Below, piece after piece: positions 9,632-23,388 of a stretch of 64,000 nt of DNA. Source of the DNA: Brevibacterium gallinarum. GTDB lineage: Bacteria > Actinomycetota > Actinomycetes > Actinomycetales > Brevibacteriaceae. Every line of letters begins with the position of its first letter. The first letter of the stretch is position 1. The position numbers were made by a program, and so were the translations under genes. The notes beneath the pieces were generated by a model. The model ran no database searches. It had not been told where the DNA came from and was given only the letters and a program-made list of their open reading frames with translations. The stretch lies in assembly GCF_014836885.1 (NCBI RefSeq), contig NZ_JACSPY010000003.1:62001-126000 (forward strand), read 5' to 3'.

Positions 9632-10903
9632 CTACCGATTCGCACGGACAGCGACAGCGGCCATGACTTCCTGCGACACATTCTCCTTCGACCCCGCCGT
9701 GCGCAGCACCTCGCGCACTGAAGCGCTCTGACCAGCGGTTTCACCCTGACTAGGGTCGGCCGTGATGCGTTCGTAGACGACGAGGCTGTTGTCGTCGCGG
9801 TCGAAGGCCTGGCCGGCGGAGACGTCATTGAGCACGAGCATGTCGCAGCCCTTGCGCAGCAGCTTCTGCTGGGCGAGCTCCTCAGCACTGGCGTCCGGGG
9901 AGCCGGTTTCGGCGGCGAATCCGATGATCGTCTGGCCCTCGGCGCGGGTGTCGACGAGGCCGGCGAGAATGTCGGGGTTCTGCACGAGTCCGATCGTCAG
10001 CCCGGAGTCCCCGGACTTCTTCATCTTGTGCTCGGCGGTCTCGGCCGGCCGGTAGTCGGCAACCGCGGCGCACATGATGATGATGTCGGCATCGGGCTGG
10101 GCGGCCTGGGCGGCGTGCTGCAGTTCGGCGGTCGTCTCAATGCCGGTGACGGTGATCCGGTCGCTGAGACCCTCCAGCAGTCTGTCCTCGACGTTGGCGG
10201 CGATGAGGGTGACATCGGCACCGAGGCCGGCTGCCGCACGGGCCAGGGCGATGCCCTGTTTGCCCGAGGACCGGTTGCCGAGGAAGCGCACCGGGTCGAG
10301 CGGCTCGCGGGTGCCGCCTGCGGTGACGAGCACGCGCCGGCCGGTGAGTGCCGCCTCGGCGTCCGTTCCCGAGGTGCGGGTACGGTGGACGTCGAGGGCG
10401 GCGGTGACGATGTCCTCGGGTTCGGGCAGCCGTCCGGGCCCGGAGTCGGCTCCGGTGAGCCGGCCGCTGGCCGGTTCGATGATGTGGATGCCGCGGTCGC
10501 GCAGCACGGCGACGTTGTCTGCGGTGGCGGGGTTGAGCCACATCTCGGTGTGCATCGCAGGCGCAAGCACCACCGGCGCGGTCGTGGAGATGACGGTGGC
10601 GGTCAGCAGGTCATCGGCCCGCCCGGCGCGCAGCCGCGCGATGAGGTCGGCGGTGGCCGGGGCGATGAGCACGAGGTCGGCGTGCTGGCCGATGCGGATG
10701 TGCTCGACTTCGTCGATGCGCTCGAACACGCTGGTCTGCACCGGCTGGCCGCTCAGCGCCTCCCAGGTGGCGGCGCCGACGAAGGTGAGCGCCGAGTCGG
10801 TGGGCACGACCTTGACGGCATGCCCGAGTTCTCGCAGGGCGCGGACGACATGACAGGCCTTGTAGGCCGCGATGCCGCCGCTGACCCCTACGACGATGTT
10901 CAC
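9632..10903 (-). CDS. coaBC: Bifunctional phosphopantothenoylcysteine decarboxylase/synthetase
   Basis: Carries out two steps of coenzyme A synthesis. 423 residues. The N-terminal half is the FMN-dependent CoaC decarboxylase ([22 protein letters not shown] with the active His, PAMHTEMW). The C-terminal half is the CoaB ligase ([42 protein letters not shown]). The substrate clamp reads PAMHTEMW rather than the E. coli-type PxMNxxMW; as far as I know this is the mycobacterial form too. GTG start overlaps the rpoZ stop by 4 nt. Confidence 0.97.
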   Translation of the reverse strand: MNIVVGVSGGIAAYKACHVVRALRELGHAVKVVPTDSALTFVGAATWEALSGQPVQTSVFERIDEVEHIRIGQHADLVLIAPATADLIARLRAGRADDLLTATVISTTAPVVLAPAMHTEMWLNPATADNVAVLRDRGIHIIEPASGRLTGADSGPGRLPEPEDIVTAALDVHRTRTSGTDAEAALTGRRVLVTAGGTREPLDPVRFLGNRSSGKQGIALARAAAGLGADVTLIAANVEDRLLEGLSDRITVTGIETTAELQHAAQAAQPDADIIIMCAAVADYRPAETAEHKMKKSGDSGLTIGLVQNPDILAGLVDTRAEGQTIIGFAAETGSPDASAEELAQQKLLRKGCDMLVLNDVSAGQAFDRDDNSLVVYERITADPSQGETAGQSASVREVLRTAGSKENVSQEVMAAVAVRANR

Positions 10904-11238
10904 TGCTCGGTGGGGGTGTCGAAGCTCAGGTCGATGTCGGCTTCAGCGGTCTCGAAGTCTTCGACGACCGGTGCGGCGAAGTCCTCTTCACGCGGCTCGC
11001 GGATGAGGATCTTGCCTTCGTTGACCTCGCGCAGGGCGATCGACAGCGGCTTCTCGTTCGGCTCCGGGGTCACCAGCGGGCCGACGTTCTCGAGCAGGCC
11101 TTCCTGGAGCTGCGCGTAGTAGGCATTGATCTGCCGGGCGCGGCGAGCCGATTCGATGACGAGTTCGTACTTCGAATCCGTCACCGCCAGCAGGTCGTCG
11201 ATCGGCGGATTGGTGATACCTTTCGGTTCAGCGGACAC
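10900..11238 (-). CDS. rpoZ: RNA polymerase omega subunit
   Basis: Small subunit that helps assemble RNA polymerase. 112 residues. Seen: the omega core [30 protein letters not shown] split around residues 7-36, and [15 protein letters not shown]. The C-terminal 30 residues are acidic, as in other actinobacteria. GTG start with GGAG 5 nt upstream. It lies 10 nt after gmk, the standard gmk-rpoZ-coaBC order. Confidence 0.96.
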   Translation of the reverse strand: MSAEPKGITNPPIDDLLAVTDSKYELVIESARRARQINAYYAQLQEGLLENVGPLVTPEPNEKPLSIALREVNEGKILIREPREEDFAAPVVEDFETAEADIDLSFDTPTEQ

Positions 11239-11248
11239 TCAAACTCCA

Positions 11249-11824
11249 TCAGTTGTCGGGGGTGTTGTCGATTGACAACCCCATCAATGTTACTAGTTCC
11301 TCGGCGGCTTCTGAAATGTCGTGGTTGATGACGGTGTGGTCGAACTCGGTCTCAGCGGCCAGCTCTTCCTTCGCGGTCTCCAGCCGCCGGGCCTGTTCCT
11401 CTTCGGATTCGGTGCCGCGGCCGATGAGCCGGCGGACGAGCTCGTCCCAGCTCGGGGGGCCGAGGAACACGAACCTGGCCTCAGGCATCGTCTCCTTGAC
11501 CTGGCGGGCGCCCTGCAGGTCGATCTCCAGCAGCGGATGGGAGCCGGCTTCGAGTGCGTCGCGCACCGGCTTGGCAGGCGTGCCGTAGCGATACCGGCCG
11601 TGCACGGTGGCGAATTCGAGGAGTTCGCCGGCTTCGATCATGCGGTCGAACTCCTCTTCGCTGACGAAGTAGTAGTCGACGCCTTCGCGTTCGCCCTCAC
11701 GCGGTGGGCGCGTGGTGGCTGAGACGGAGAACCAGATCTGCGGGAAGTGTCTGCGGATGTGTGCGCCGACGGTGCCTTTGCCGACGGCGGTCGGTCCTGC
11801 CAGAACAGTCAGTCGTTGGGTCAC
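11249..11824 (-). CDS. gmk: Guanylate kinase
   Basis: Phosphorylates GMP to GDP. 191 residues. P-loop GPTAVGKGT (10-18), GMP-binding [11 protein letters not shown] and [12 protein letters not shown], plus the LID region RLIGRG. GTG start shares 4 nt with the mihF stop, so the two are translationally coupled. Gives the GDP/GTP link to the neighbouring nucleotide genes. Confidence 0.98.
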   Translation of the reverse strand: MTQRLTVLAGPTAVGKGTVGAHIRRHFPQIWFSVSATTRPPREGEREGVDYYFVSEEEFDRMIEAGELLEFATVHGRYRYGTPAKPVRDALEAGSHPLLEIDLQGARQVKETMPEARFVFLGPPSWDELVRRLIGRGTESEEEQARRLETAKEELAAETEFDHTVINHDISEAAEELVTLMGLSIDNTPDN

Positions 11825-12138
11825 GCGGTTTCGAATCTCTCCAGGAGTGCGGCCTTCTGGTGCACACCGAGGCCTTTGAGTCGCCGGGATTCGGCGATGC
11901 CGATCTGCTCCATGAGCGCTGAGGCGCGCCGCTTGCCCACGCCGGGCATGGAGCGCAGCAGGTCATGGACCTTCATCTTGCTCAGAGCTTCGTCGTCTGT
12001 AGCTTCCTTCAGGACTGTCGACAGGGATTTCTCACCTGACTTCAGTGCAGCCTTGGCATCTGCCCGAGCCTGCCTGGCCTTGAACGCTTTGTCGAGTGCT
12101 GCAGAACGCTGTTCGGGTGTCAGGGGTTGGAGAGCCAC
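11821..12138 (-). CDS. mihF: Integration host factor, mIHF type
   Basis: Actinobacterial nucleoid-associated DNA-binding protein unrelated to the E. coli IHF fold. 105 residues, the usual length. Seen: the N-terminal helix [23 protein letters not shown] and the helix-hairpin-like DNA-binding segment [18 protein letters not shown] with [11 protein letters not shown] start with AAGGAG 5 nt upstream. The mihF-gmk-rpoZ order is characteristic of the phylum. Confidence 0.95.
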   Translation of the reverse strand: MALQPLTPEQRSAALDKAFKARQARADAKAALKSGEKSLSTVLKEATDDEALSKMKVHDLLRSMPGVGKRRASALMEQIGIAESRRLKGLGVHQKAALLERFETA

Positions 12139-12179
12139 GTCTACTCCTTAGTCGTCCAGTCCGCATCAGCAGATTTGTA

Positions 12180-13051
12180 TCAGTGTAGACCGTCTGCACC
12201 GGTGAGCGCACGGGTCGTTTCCCTCATCCGCTCGCGCAGTGCTGGAATCCCCGGCCCTGCCGAGAGGATCGCACGTCCCGCATTCACAATGACCCGGCCG
12301 TCGGTGAACGCTGCGCCGAACACGGTGTGCAGATCCTCGACTCCCCCGCCCTGGGCACCGTAGCCCGGTGCCAGGATCGGGTAGTCGCCTGCTGTCAGGT
12401 CGATGCAGAGGTCGCAGGCAGCGGTGCCGGTGGTCGCCCCGATGACGACGCCGAGGCGTGGGGCACCGAGCTGTGCGTTGACGTCCCGGACGCCTGCGAT
12501 CACCTCGGCGGCGACCGGCTGGCCGCCGGAGGTGCGCGCATGCTGGACGGCGGCACCATCGGGGTTCGACGTCAGGGCGAGGACGAACGCGCCGGTGCCG
12601 TAGGTGCGTGCGCACTCGAAAGCCGGTTCGAGTGAGCCGAAGCCCAGATACGGCGAGAGGGTCACGGCGTTGGCGTACAGCGGGGAGGCCGGGTTCATAT
12701 ACGCCTCGGCGTAGCCGGCCATCGTCGAGCCGATGTCGCCGCGCTTGATGTCGAGGATCGTCGACAGCCCGGCAGCGTGGGCAGCGCTCAGCACGTCTTC
12801 GAGGGCGGCCATCCCGCGGGAGCCGTGGCGTTCGAAGAACGCCGCCTGCGGTTTGACCGTCCCGCACTCCCCTGCGGCCGCCTCGACGACGCGCAGGCCG
12901 AAGTCGCGCACCCCGACTGCCGAGTCCGGCAGCGACCAGTCGGCCAGCAGCCCGGCGTGCGGGTCGATGCCGACGCACAGCCGGGTGCGGTTGGCCTGCG
13001 GCCAGTCGCGCCCGTAGTCGCGTCCCGGCTGGGCGCCTGTGTCGTGCGCGC

Positions 13052-13055
<4 letters not shown>
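12180..13055 (-). CDS. pyrF: Orotidine 5'-phosphate decarboxylase, type 2
   Basis: Last step of UMP synthesis. 291 residues, typical of the long mycobacterial/myxobacterial-type enzyme. Seen: [20 protein letters not shown], and the catalytic [11 protein letters not shown] with the Asp-Lys pair, then the phosphate-binding [12 protein letters not shown] start overlaps carB by 4 nt. It closes the pyr operon; mihF follows 41 nt later. Confidence 0.97.
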
Positions 13056-16316
<3,261 letters not shown>

Positions 16317-16324
<8 letters not shown>

Positions 16325-17507
16325 GTGCGTTGTCTCCTTCGGTGGTCTCGATGCTCGGGGTGACGGTGGCGGCGCCGTCGAGCAGTTCGATGAACCGGTC
16401 GAACAGGTCGCGGGCGTCGTGCGGGCCGGCTGCGGATTCGGGGTGGAACTGGACGGAGAACGCCGGCAGGTCGAGGCAGCGCAGGCCTTCGACGACGTCG
16501 TCGTTGAGTCCGATGTAGCTGACCTCCACCCGGCCGAGGTGCTCACCGGCCGGGGCGGTGAGCACCTCGCGCAGCGGGGCGGCGACGGCGAAGCCGTGGT
16601 TCTGGGTGGTGATGTGGACCCGTCCGTTGGCGGTGTCGAGGACGGGCTGGTTCGAGCCGCGGTGGCCGAAGGGCAGCTTGTAGGTCTCGAAGCCGAGTGC
16701 CCGGCCGAGCAGCTGGTTGCCGAAGCAGATGCCGAAGAACGGGATCTTGGCCTCCAGCACCCGGGAGAGCACCTCGACTGCGTTCGTCACGCTCGACGGG
16801 TCGCCGGGGCCGTTGGAGAAGAACACGCCGTCGGGGTCCAGCTCGGTGAGCTGTTCGAAGGTGAAGTCAGCCGGCACGACGGTGGTCTCGATGCCGCGGG
16901 CGGCGAACTGGTCGAGTGTCGTCGTCTTGATGCCGAGGTCGTAGGCGACGACGCTGTGCTTCTTCTCCCCGTCCGCCGGGATCGTGTACGGCTTGTCGCA
17001 GGTGACTTCTGCGCTCAGGTTCGCCCCTGCCATCGGTTCGGCGGCGCGCACCTCGGCGAGCAGCTCTGCGCTCGGGCGCTGCGCCTCGGGACCGGAGAAG
17101 ATTCCGGCGCGCATTGCGCCCTTGTCCCGCAGGTGGCGGGTGAGAGCGCGGGTGTCGATGTCGGTGATGCCGACGATGCCGCGTGCGGCCAGCCGGGCCT
17201 CCAGATCGCCGGTGGCCCGCCAGTTCGACCGGCGGCGGGCGGCGTCGCGGACGACGTAGCCGGCGACCCAGATGTCGCGCGATTCGTCGTCTTCGTCGTT
17301 GACGCCGGTGTTGCCGATGTGCGGCATCGTCTGGATGACGATCTGCCGCTGGTAGGACGGGTCGGTCAGGGTCTCCTGGTAGCCGGTCATCGAGGTGACG
17401 AACACGGCCTCACCGGTGGTCGAGCCCTCAGCGCCGTAGGCGCGGCCGGTGAGGGTGCGGCCGTCGTCGAGGACGAGGACGGCAGGTGGGCGCTGGTGCA
17501 GGGTCAT
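16317..17507 (-). CDS. carA: Carbamoyl-phosphate synthase small subunit
   Basis: Glutamine amidotransferase subunit that supplies ammonia to CarB. 396 residues. N-terminal CPSase domain ([27 protein letters not shown]) and a C-terminal class-I GATase with nucleophile Cys in [12 protein letters not shown] and [14 protein letters not shown] start at 17507 shares ATGA with the upstream membrane gene stop. Its stop lies inside carB, supporting 1:1 synthesis. Confidence 0.98.
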
Positions 17508-17998
17508 GAGTCCTCCCCGAGGAGCTGGCGGATGGAATTCAGTGTCGGTGTGCGGTCGGCTGCGTGCCGGGGGCGGAAGCCGGTGTCGACGCGGGTGTCG
17601 CCGAGCCGCCAGGTGATGATGATGAGCCCGTCGCGTTCGACGAACTTGCCGATCATCCCCGAATCGGTGCGCACGCCTTCGAGTGCGGCTGCTGGAATGA
17701 GCATGTCGGGCACGCCGTCGCGGTCGAGGACGATGCCGGTGCCGCTGATGCCCAGTGAGGCGGTGGTGCGCACGCCGAGGTGGTGGACGGCGACGCGTTC
17801 GAGCGGTTCGGCTGCCAGGGTGGTCGCCACATAGGTGCCCGCGACCGGAGGTGAGCTGAGCTTGAGGTCGGCAGCCGGCGCCGCGGGAGCGGGGATGCCG
17901 GACTGCCGGTTCTTGCGCGCCCGCCAGCCCAGCCACATGAGGGCGAACAGGGCGACGATGACGGCTGCGACGATGAGGGTCGGGATCAGGCGATCCAT
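17504..17998 (-). CDS. Conserved membrane protein with PH-like domain in the pyr operon
   Basis: 164 residues. One N-terminal transmembrane helix ([21 protein letters not shown]) followed by RARKNR, then a cytosolic region with beta-strand-like LGISGTGIVLDRDG and LIIITWRLGDTRVDTGFRP, resembling a PH-like fold. Its position between pyrC and carA matches Rv1382 in M. tuberculosis (annotated as a probable export or membrane protein). It overlaps pyrC by 13 nt and carA by 4 nt. Function unknown; tight coupling suggests co-expression with pyrimidine genes. Confidence 0.8.
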   Translation of the reverse strand: MDRLIPTLIVAAVIVALFALMWLGWRARKNRQSGIPAPAAPAADLKLSSPPVAGTYVATTLAAEPLERVAVHHLGVRTTASLGISGTGIVLDRDGVPDMLIPAAALEGVRTDSGMIGKFVERDGLIIITWRLGDTRVDTGFRPRHAADRTPTLNSIRQLLGEDS

Positions 17999-19299
17999 GT
18001 GCCGCCTCTCGTGATCGGGTGGGGGTCGGACAGCTGGGAGTCGGTGACGACGCGGTGGCCGTAGAGGATCGTGTGGACGATCCGGGATGACACCTCGATC
18101 CCGGCGAACGGGTTGTTGCGTCCCATCGTCGCGTGGGCATCCGGGGTGATCCGGTCTGCGGCCTCCGGGTCGACGAGCACGAGGTTGGCACCGGTGCCGA
18201 TCTCCAGGCTGCCCTGTTCGCGCAGACCGGAGATCTCAGCCGGGGTGCGCGACATGACGCGGGCGATATCAGCCCAGTCGAAGTCGTAGTCGGCCATCGC
18301 CTCGACGACGATCGGCAGCGCGGTCTCCATGCCGACCATGCCCATCGCCGCGGCGGTCCATTCGCAGCATTTGTGCTCGGCCGGGTGCGGGGCGTGGTCG
18401 GTGCCGATGATGTCGATGGTGCCGTCGGCCAGGCCGGCGCGCACGGCGTCGACATCGGCCTGGGTGCGCAGCGGCGGGTTGACCTTGTAGACGGGGTCGA
18501 AGCTGCGGGCGAGCTCATCGGTGAGCATGAGGTGGTGCGGGGTGACCTCGGCGGTGACCTGCACGCCGCGGGACTTGCCCCAGCGCACGAGGTCGACGGC
18601 GCCCTTGGTCGACAGGTGGCAGATGTGCAGCCGGGAGCCGACGTGCTCGGCGAGCAGGACGTCGCGGGCGATGATCGCCTCCTCGGCCACCGCCGGCCAG
18701 CCGGGCAGACCGAGTTCGGCAGACACGACGCCTTCGTTCATCTGGGCGTCTTCGGTCAGCCGGGGCTCCTGGGAGTGCTGGGCGATGACCCCGCCGAAGG
18801 TCTTGACGTACTCCAGGGCCCGGCGCATGATGAGCGGATCGAACACGCACAGCCCGTCGTCGGAGAAGATCGTCACCCCGGCAGCCGAGCGGGCCATCGC
18901 TCCGAGTTCGGCCAGCTGGGTGCCCTTCTGCCCGACGGTGACCGCGCCGATCGGCACGACTTCTGTGTAGCCGGCCTCGCGGCCGAGGTGGTAGACCTGC
19001 TCGACGACGCCAGCGGTGTCGGCGACCGGTGCGGTGTTGGCCATTGCGTGCACGGCGGTGAAGCCGCCGCGGGCGGCTGACTGGGAGCCGGTGAGCACGG
19101 TCTCGGCGTCTTCGCGGCCGGGTTCGCGCAGGTGGGTGTGCAGGTCGACGAGCCCGGGCAGGGCGATGAGCCCGGTGGCGTCGATGACCTCATCAGGGCT
19201 GGTGAGCGAGGCCGGGTCGACGAAGCGGCCGTGATCGATCGCGATGTCGCCGACCTCCTGGCCGAGGATGTTCGCACCGCGGATGAGCAGCGAGGTCAT
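17986..19299 (-). CDS. pyrC: Dihydroorotase
   Basis: Third step of UMP synthesis, cyclising carbamoyl aspartate. 437 residues, class-I length. Amidohydrolase metal motifs: [28 protein letters not shown], and [12 protein letters not shown] with the catalytic Asp. Overlaps pyrB by 4 nt at its ATG start. Confidence 0.98.
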   Translation of the reverse strand: MTSLLIRGANILGQEVGDIAIDHGRFVDPASLTSPDEVIDATGLIALPGLVDLHTHLREPGREDAETVLTGSQSAARGGFTAVHAMANTAPVADTAGVVEQVYHLGREAGYTEVVPIGAVTVGQKGTQLAELGAMARSAAGVTIFSDDGLCVFDPLIMRRALEYVKTFGGVIAQHSQEPRLTEDAQMNEGVVSAELGLPGWPAVAEEAIIARDVLLAEHVGSRLHICHLSTKGAVDLVRWGKSRGVQVTAEVTPHHLMLTDELARSFDPVYKVNPPLRTQADVDAVRAGLADGTIDIIGTDHAPHPAEHKCCEWTAAAMGMVGMETALPIVVEAMADYDFDWADIARVMSRTPAEISGLREQGSLEIGTGANLVLVDPEAADRITPDAHATMGRNNPFAGIEVSSRIVHTILYGHRVVTDSQLSDPHPITRGGTWIA

Positions 19300-20270
19300 A
19301 GGGCACCTTCCTTACCGGTGAGCAGACTGTAGAGCACGGCCATGCGCACGGCCACACCGTTCTCCACCTGATTGAGGATGACCGCGCGCGGGGAGTCGGC
19401 CGCCTGGGCGCAGATCTCGAAACCGCGGTTCATGGGTCCGGGGTGCATGATCGCGGTGTGTTCGGGCAGGCGCGCGTAGCGCCCGGCGGTCAGGCCCCAC
19501 AGGCGGCTGTATTCGCGGGTGTTGGGGAAGAACGACTGGTGCATGCGCTCGAACTGCACGCGCAGCATCATGACCGCATCGAAGTCGTGGGCGTCGAGCG
19601 CCTCGTCGAAGTCGTAGAACACCTCCGCCGGCCACGTCTCCACGCCCCACGGCAGCAGGGTCGGCGGGGCGATGAGCACGACCCGGGCGCCGAGCGTGGT
19701 GAGCAGGTGGACGTTGGAGCGGGCGACCCGGGAGTGGAGGATGTCGCCGACGACGGCGACGGTCGTGCCGGCCAGGTCGGTGCCGCGGGCGTGTCCTCCC
19801 GGTCCCGAGGCCGGCGATCCGGTGAGTGTGCGGCGCAGGGTGAAGGAGTCGAGCAACGCCTGGGTGGGGTGTTCGTGGGTGCCGTCGCCGGCGTTGACGA
19901 CCCCGGCGTCGATCCAGCCGGTGGTGGCCAGCCGGTAGGGGGTGCCGGAGCCGTTGTGGCGGACGACGACGGCGTCTGCGCCCATCGCGCCGAGGGTCTG
20001 GGCGGTGTCCTGCAGGCTCTCGCCCTTCGACACGCTCGACCCTTTGGCGGAGAAGTTGATGACATCTGCTGAGAGCCGTTTGGCGGCGGCTTCGAAGGAG
20101 ATGCGGGTGCGGGTGGAGTCTTCGAAGAAGAGGTTGACGACGGTGTGGCCGCGCAGCACCGGCAGCTTCTTCACCGAGTGGGTGCTGACCTGGGTCATCT
20201 CCTCGGCGACGTCGAGGAGGCCGATGGCGTCCTCCCGGCTGAGGTCTGCGGTCGACAGGAGGTGCTTCAT
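19296..20270 (-). CDS. pyrB: Aspartate carbamoyltransferase catalytic subunit
   Basis: Joins carbamoyl phosphate and aspartate. 324 residues. Carbamoyl-phosphate loop [13 protein letters not shown], the [13 protein letters not shown] loop with the shared active-site Ser/Lys, and [13 protein letters not shown]. There is no pyrI regulatory subunit nearby, as expected for a pyrR/pyrC-linked form. ATG start overlaps pyrR by 4 nt. Confidence 0.98.
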   Translation of the reverse strand: MKHLLSTADLSREDAIGLLDVAEEMTQVSTHSVKKLPVLRGHTVVNLFFEDSTRTRISFEAAAKRLSADVINFSAKGSSVSKGESLQDTAQTLGAMGADAVVVRHNGSGTPYRLATTGWIDAGVVNAGDGTHEHPTQALLDSFTLRRTLTGSPASGPGGHARGTDLAGTTVAVVGDILHSRVARSNVHLLTTLGARVVLIAPPTLLPWGVETWPAEVFYDFDEALDAHDFDAVMMLRVQFERMHQSFFPNTREYSRLWGLTAGRYARLPEHTAIMHPGPMNRGFEICAQAADSPRAVILNQVENGVAVRMAVLYSLLTGKEGAL

Positions 20271-20839
20271 GCCTGGTCTCCTTCCGCCTCGGCGGTCTCA
20301 GGCCAGGAGATCGTGACGGTGTCCTCACCGTCGATCTCTTCGAGGCCGACGAAGACGCGCTCGTCGAGGGCGGTCGGGAGGTTCTTGCCGACGTGGTCGG
20401 CGCGGATCGGCAGGCTGCGGTGGCCGCGGTCGACGAGCACGGCCAGCCGCACGGCAGCCGGGCGTCCGATGTCGGCGATCGCGTCGAGGGCTGCGCGGAT
20501 GGTGCGCCCGGAGAACAGCACATCGTCGACGAGTACGACGGCGCGTCCGTCGATGCCGCCGGGCGGGATGTGGGTGGGTTCGGGTGCGCGCAGCTTGCCG
20601 TGGCGCAGGTCGTCGCGGTACATCGTGATGTCGAGGCTGCCGCAGATCTGGGCGGGATCGACGCCGGGTTCGATGTCGGCGATCTTGGCGGTCAGCCGCT
20701 GTGCCAGCGGGACGCCGCGGGTGGGAATGCCGAGGATGGTGAGGTCGCCGGCGCCTTTGTTGCTCTCGAGGATCTCATGGGCGATCCGCGTGATGGCGCG
20801 GGATATCTCGTCGGCGTTCAGTACTGTGCGAACACGCAT
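20267..20839 (-). CDS. pyrR: PyrR bifunctional regulator/uracil phosphoribosyltransferase
   Basis: RNA-binding regulator of the pyr operon that also has UPRT activity. 190 residues. PRPP motif [21 protein letters not shown] and the N-terminal [19 protein letters not shown]. First gene of the operon; the ATG at 20839 lies directly downstream of a PyrR-type binding hairpin (20845-20869), so it probably represses its own translation and that of the coupled genes when UMP is high. Confidence 0.97.
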   Translation of the reverse strand: MRVRTVLNADEISRAITRIAHEILESNKGAGDLTILGIPTRGVPLAQRLTAKIADIEPGVDPAQICGSLDITMYRDDLRHGKLRAPEPTHIPPGGIDGRAVVLVDDVLFSGRTIRAALDAIADIGRPAAVRLAVLVDRGHRSLPIRADHVGKNLPTALDERVFVGLEEIDGEDTVTISWPETAEAEGDQA

Positions 20840-20844
20840 GTGCG

Positions 20845-20869
20845 GTCCCCCTTCTCCGCCTCACGGGAC
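20845..20869 (-). promoter_or_regulatory. PyrR-binding RNA hairpin over the pyrR ribosome-binding site
   Basis: On the minus strand GTCCC pairs with GGGAC around the loop GTGAGGCGGAGAAGG. The CGTGAGG loop sequence matches the CnGnGAGG consensus of PyrR binding loops. The 3' arm contains the AAGGGGG Shine-Dalgarno of pyrR, 5 nt from the ATG. Binding would therefore block ribosome access, the translational mechanism described for mycobacterial pyrR. Confidence 0.8.
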
Positions 20870-20898
20870 GGTGGTTAAAGGAGTGTCGTCTGCACACG

Positions 20899-20904
20899 AG
20901 TGTA
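20899..20904 (-). promoter_or_regulatory. -10 element of the pyr operon
   Basis: TACACT, followed by a leader of about 53 nt that contains the PyrR hairpin. The -35 region (GCATCC, 17 nt upstream) is weak. Confidence 0.45.
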
Positions 20905-20958
20905 CCCCCTCGGCCGGCAGCGGATGCCCCCTGGGTGGTGTGCCCGGCAGGCTGTGAT

Positions 20959-20964
20959 TAGACT
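20959..20964 (+). promoter_or_regulatory. -10 element before the epoxide hydrolase-like gene
   Basis: TAGACT, 7 nt before an in-frame ATG at 20972 and 82 nt before the preferred GTG start at 21047. If transcription begins at the ATG, the mRNA would be leaderless. Confidence 0.35.
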
Positions 20965-21046
20965 CTCATCCATGCGCGATGCACTTGAGCGCCCCGAGCC
21001 CGGCCCGACTGCGCCGGGCGGATACGCCCTTCGTGAGGAGAACCGC

Positions 21047-22135
21047 GTGAGTTCCGCATCATCACACGCACAGCTGCCCGCTCTCGACCTCGACGTCCAC
21101 ACCGCTGGCCTGCCTGCCGAGGTGTCGTTTGCCACCGCCACCTACCCCACCGCTGACGGCGAGCACACCTGCGGTTACCTGCACGCCGGCAGCGCGGACG
21201 ATCCGCTCATCGTGTTCCTGCACGGCTGGCCGGAGCTCGGGCGCTCGTTCGCCTCGCTGCTGCCGATGATCGCCGCCGAGGGCTATTTCGCCGTCGCCCC
21301 GGATATGCGCGGCTACGGCGCCTCGACGGTCTATGCCGAGACCTCGGCGTATGCGATCGAGAATGCGGTGGCCGATGTGCGCGGGCTCATCAGCTCGCTC
21401 AAGCCCGGCGAGCACGCTGAGGCGATCGTCGTCGGCCACGACTACGGTGCCCCGGTCGCCTGGTCGTTCGCTGCCGCGCACCCGCAGATGTGCCGGGCGG
21501 TGGCCGGGATGTGCGTGCCGCACCTGCCGGCCGGTGCGTCGATGACCGCCCATGTCAACCGGTCGATGTACCCGGAGGACACGTTCCCCTACGGCCAGTG
21601 GGACTATATGGTCGCTCACCAGCAGATGCCGGAGAAGCTCGCGGCGGAGTTCGATGCCGATGTGCCCGGCTTCATCGCCACGATCATGCGCCGGGGCAAC
21701 CCGGAGCAGATGTCGAAGCCTGCCCTGCAGGCCAAGATCCGGTCCCGAGGCGGTTGGTTCCCTGATGGCGTGCCGTTCCGGGAGCGCGATGGCCGGGTGC
21801 TCAGTGCCGAGGACTACGACGCGCTCGTCGCCTCGCTCTCGCGCACCGGTTTCGCCTACCCGAACGCGTGGTACCGCAATGTCGAAGCGAATGCCGCGTT
21901 CACCGAGAGCCTGCCTGGCGGCGGGCGGATCACTCAGCCGGCGCTGTTCGTCCACGCCCGCTACGACCAGGTCTGCGACACTCTCGGTTCGACGATGGCC
22001 GAGCCGATGCGCGAGGCGATCCCGCAGCTGACGGAGCGCATCATCGAAGCCGGCCACTGGGTAGTGCAGGAGAAGCCGATCCACACCACCGAGGTGCTCA
22101 CCGACTGGCTCGCCTCCGTGCGTCAGGAAGGCTGA
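21047..22135 (+). CDS. Alpha/beta-hydrolase, epoxide hydrolase-like
   Basis: 362 residues. Seen: oxyanion motif HGWPE (60-64), APDMRGYGAS, the nucleophile elbow GHDYGAPVAW with Asp132 instead of Ser, and a catalytic His in AGHWVVQE near residue 337. An Asp nucleophile with HGWP points to epoxide hydrolase (EphA-like); haloalkane dehalogenase is less likely. The natural substrate cannot be read. GTG at 21047 has GAGGAG 6 nt upstream; an in-frame ATG at 20972 is an alternative. It is the only plus-strand gene in the first 36 kb, convergent with nusB. Confidence 0.85.
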   Translation: MSSASSHAQLPALDLDVHTAGLPAEVSFATATYPTADGEHTCGYLHAGSADDPLIVFLHGWPELGRSFASLLPMIAAEGYFAVAPDMRGYGASTVYAETSAYAIENAVADVRGLISSLKPGEHAEAIVVGHDYGAPVAWSFAAAHPQMCRAVAGMCVPHLPAGASMTAHVNRSMYPEDTFPYGQWDYMVAHQQMPEKLAAEFDADVPGFIATIMRRGNPEQMSKPALQAKIRSRGGWFPDGVPFRERDGRVLSAEDYDALVASLSRTGFAYPNAWYRNVEANAAFTESLPGGGRITQPALFVHARYDQVCDTLGSTMAEPMREAIPQLTERIIEAGHWVVQEKPIHTTEVLTDWLASVRQEG

Positions 22136-22156
22136 AGCGCTCAGCTGCGCATGCTC

Positions 22157-22194
22157 AAGCCCCGGCCACCGAGAGATCTCGGTGGCCGGGGCTT
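22157..22194. terminator. Bidirectional terminator between the hydrolase and nusB
   Basis: Perfect inverted repeat with 18-bp arms beginning AAGCCCCGGCC and ending GGCCGGGGCTT, 2-nt centre, between convergent genes. No T-run on either side. Confidence 0.85.
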
Positions 22195-22224
22195 CGCGGT
22201 GGCTGGGGTGACTGCGGTGTGGTC

Positions 22225-22773
22225 TCAGGCTGAGAAGTCAGTGCCGTCCGCCTCCGGCGCCTGGCCGTCGGAGCCGTGAGAACCGGGAGCGTCCTCAACA
22301 AGCGTCAGCGTCGATCCAGCGGGCATGTCAGCACCCGATGCCGTGGGCGCGGGCACCGCCGCCTGTGTCTCACCGGTCCGCCGTTTGCGGCTGACCGCGT
22401 CGAGGACTGCGTTGATGAAGGCCGGTGACTCGTCACGGGAGTACAGACGCCCGAGACCAACCGCCTCGTCGATGGCGACGGGATCGTCGATGTCGTCGTT
22501 GTGCATGATCTCCCAGATGCCCATGCGCAGCAGCGCCCGGTCGACAGCCGGCATGCGGGAGACCGGCCAGTCGGTGACGAACTCCTCGATGAGCCCGTCG
22601 ATCTCATCACGGTGCTCGACGACCCCGGTGACGATCTCGACGGCGTAGGGCTTCATCGGGTAGTCCGGATCGCCCGAGCGCATGCGGATGAGCTCGGGCT
22701 CGGGCAGGCGGCGCTGCTCGGACTCGAAGAGCAGTTCGAGGGCGCGCTTGCGCGCGCGGGACCGGGAGCTCAC
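22225..22773 (-). CDS. nusB: Transcription antitermination factor NusB
   Basis: RNA-binding component of rRNA antitermination. 182 residues; the core ([19 protein letters not shown] to KFINAVLD-type [10 protein letters not shown]) ends near residue 135, followed by a roughly 45-residue low-complexity acidic tail absent from most NusB. The GTG start overlaps the efp stop (GTGA) and has no usable spacing to AAGGA, so it relies on translational coupling with efp. Confidence 0.94.
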   Translation of the reverse strand: MSSRSRARKRALELLFESEQRRLPEPELIRMRSGDPDYPMKPYAVEIVTGVVEHRDEIDGLIEEFVTDWPVSRMPAVDRALLRMGIWEIMHNDDIDDPVAIDEAVGLGRLYSRDESPAFINAVLDAVSRKRRTGETQAAVPAPTASGADMPAGSTLTLVEDAPGSHGSDGQAPEADGTDFSA

Positions 22774-23333
22774 TCCTTGACGCGGCCGAGGTACTCGCCC
22801 GAGCGGGTGTCGACCTTGACCTTGGTGCCCTCTTCGAGGAACAGCGGCACCTGGATCTCGTATCCGGTCTCGACGGTTGCCGGCTTGGAACCGCCGGTGG
22901 AGCGGTCGCCCTGCAGTCCGGGCTCGGTGTGGGTGATGGCCAGCTCGACGCTGGGCGGCAGCTCGATGTAGAGGGCTGCGCCGTCGTGGAAGGCCACCTG
23001 GACCTTCTGGTTCTCGAGCATGAAGTTCGCAGAGTCGCCGACGAGTTCCGGGGCGAGGGAGACCTGGTCGTAGTCCTCGAGATCCATGAAGACGTAGTCG
23101 GTGCCGTCGTTGTAGAGGTATTCCATGTCGCGGCGGTCGACGTTGGCGGTCTCGACCTTGGTGCCGGCGTTGAACGTCTTGTCGATGATCTTGCCGGAGG
23201 TGACGTTCTTGAGCTTCGTGCGCACGAAAGCCGGGCCCTTGCCGGGCTTGACGTGGAGGAACTCGAGCACCTGCCACAGCTGGTTCTCGATCTTGAGGAC
23301 CATGCCGTTCTTCAAGTCGTTGGTCGTTGCCAA
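22770..23333 (-). CDS. efp: Elongation factor P
   Basis: Rescues ribosomes stalled at polyproline. 187 residues, normal. KOW domain with [17 protein letters not shown] (the Lys in PGKG is the modified position in other bacteria), then two OB domains ending [14 protein letters not shown]. The start is TTG at 23333 with AAGGA 6 nt upstream. It has its own promoter (23389-23416) separating it from aroB. Confidence 0.98.
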   Translation of the reverse strand: MATTNDLKNGMVLKIENQLWQVLEFLHVKPGKGPAFVRTKLKNVTSGKIIDKTFNAGTKVETANVDRRDMEYLYNDGTDYVFMDLEDYDQVSLAPELVGDSANFMLENQKVQVAFHDGAALYIELPPSVELAITHTEPGLQGDRSTGGSKPATVETGYEIQVPLFLEEGTKVKVDTRSGEYLGRVKE

Positions 23334-23388
23334 TGGAAATCCTTCGCAGTCGATGACGGCGGCGCCGTTCGCGGCGCACCACCGGTCA

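Noticed and set aside
10470-10570. CoaBC His in place of the conserved Asn (PAMHTEMW)
   Set aside because: As far as I know this is the form found in mycobacterial CoaBC, so it is not evidence of inactivation.
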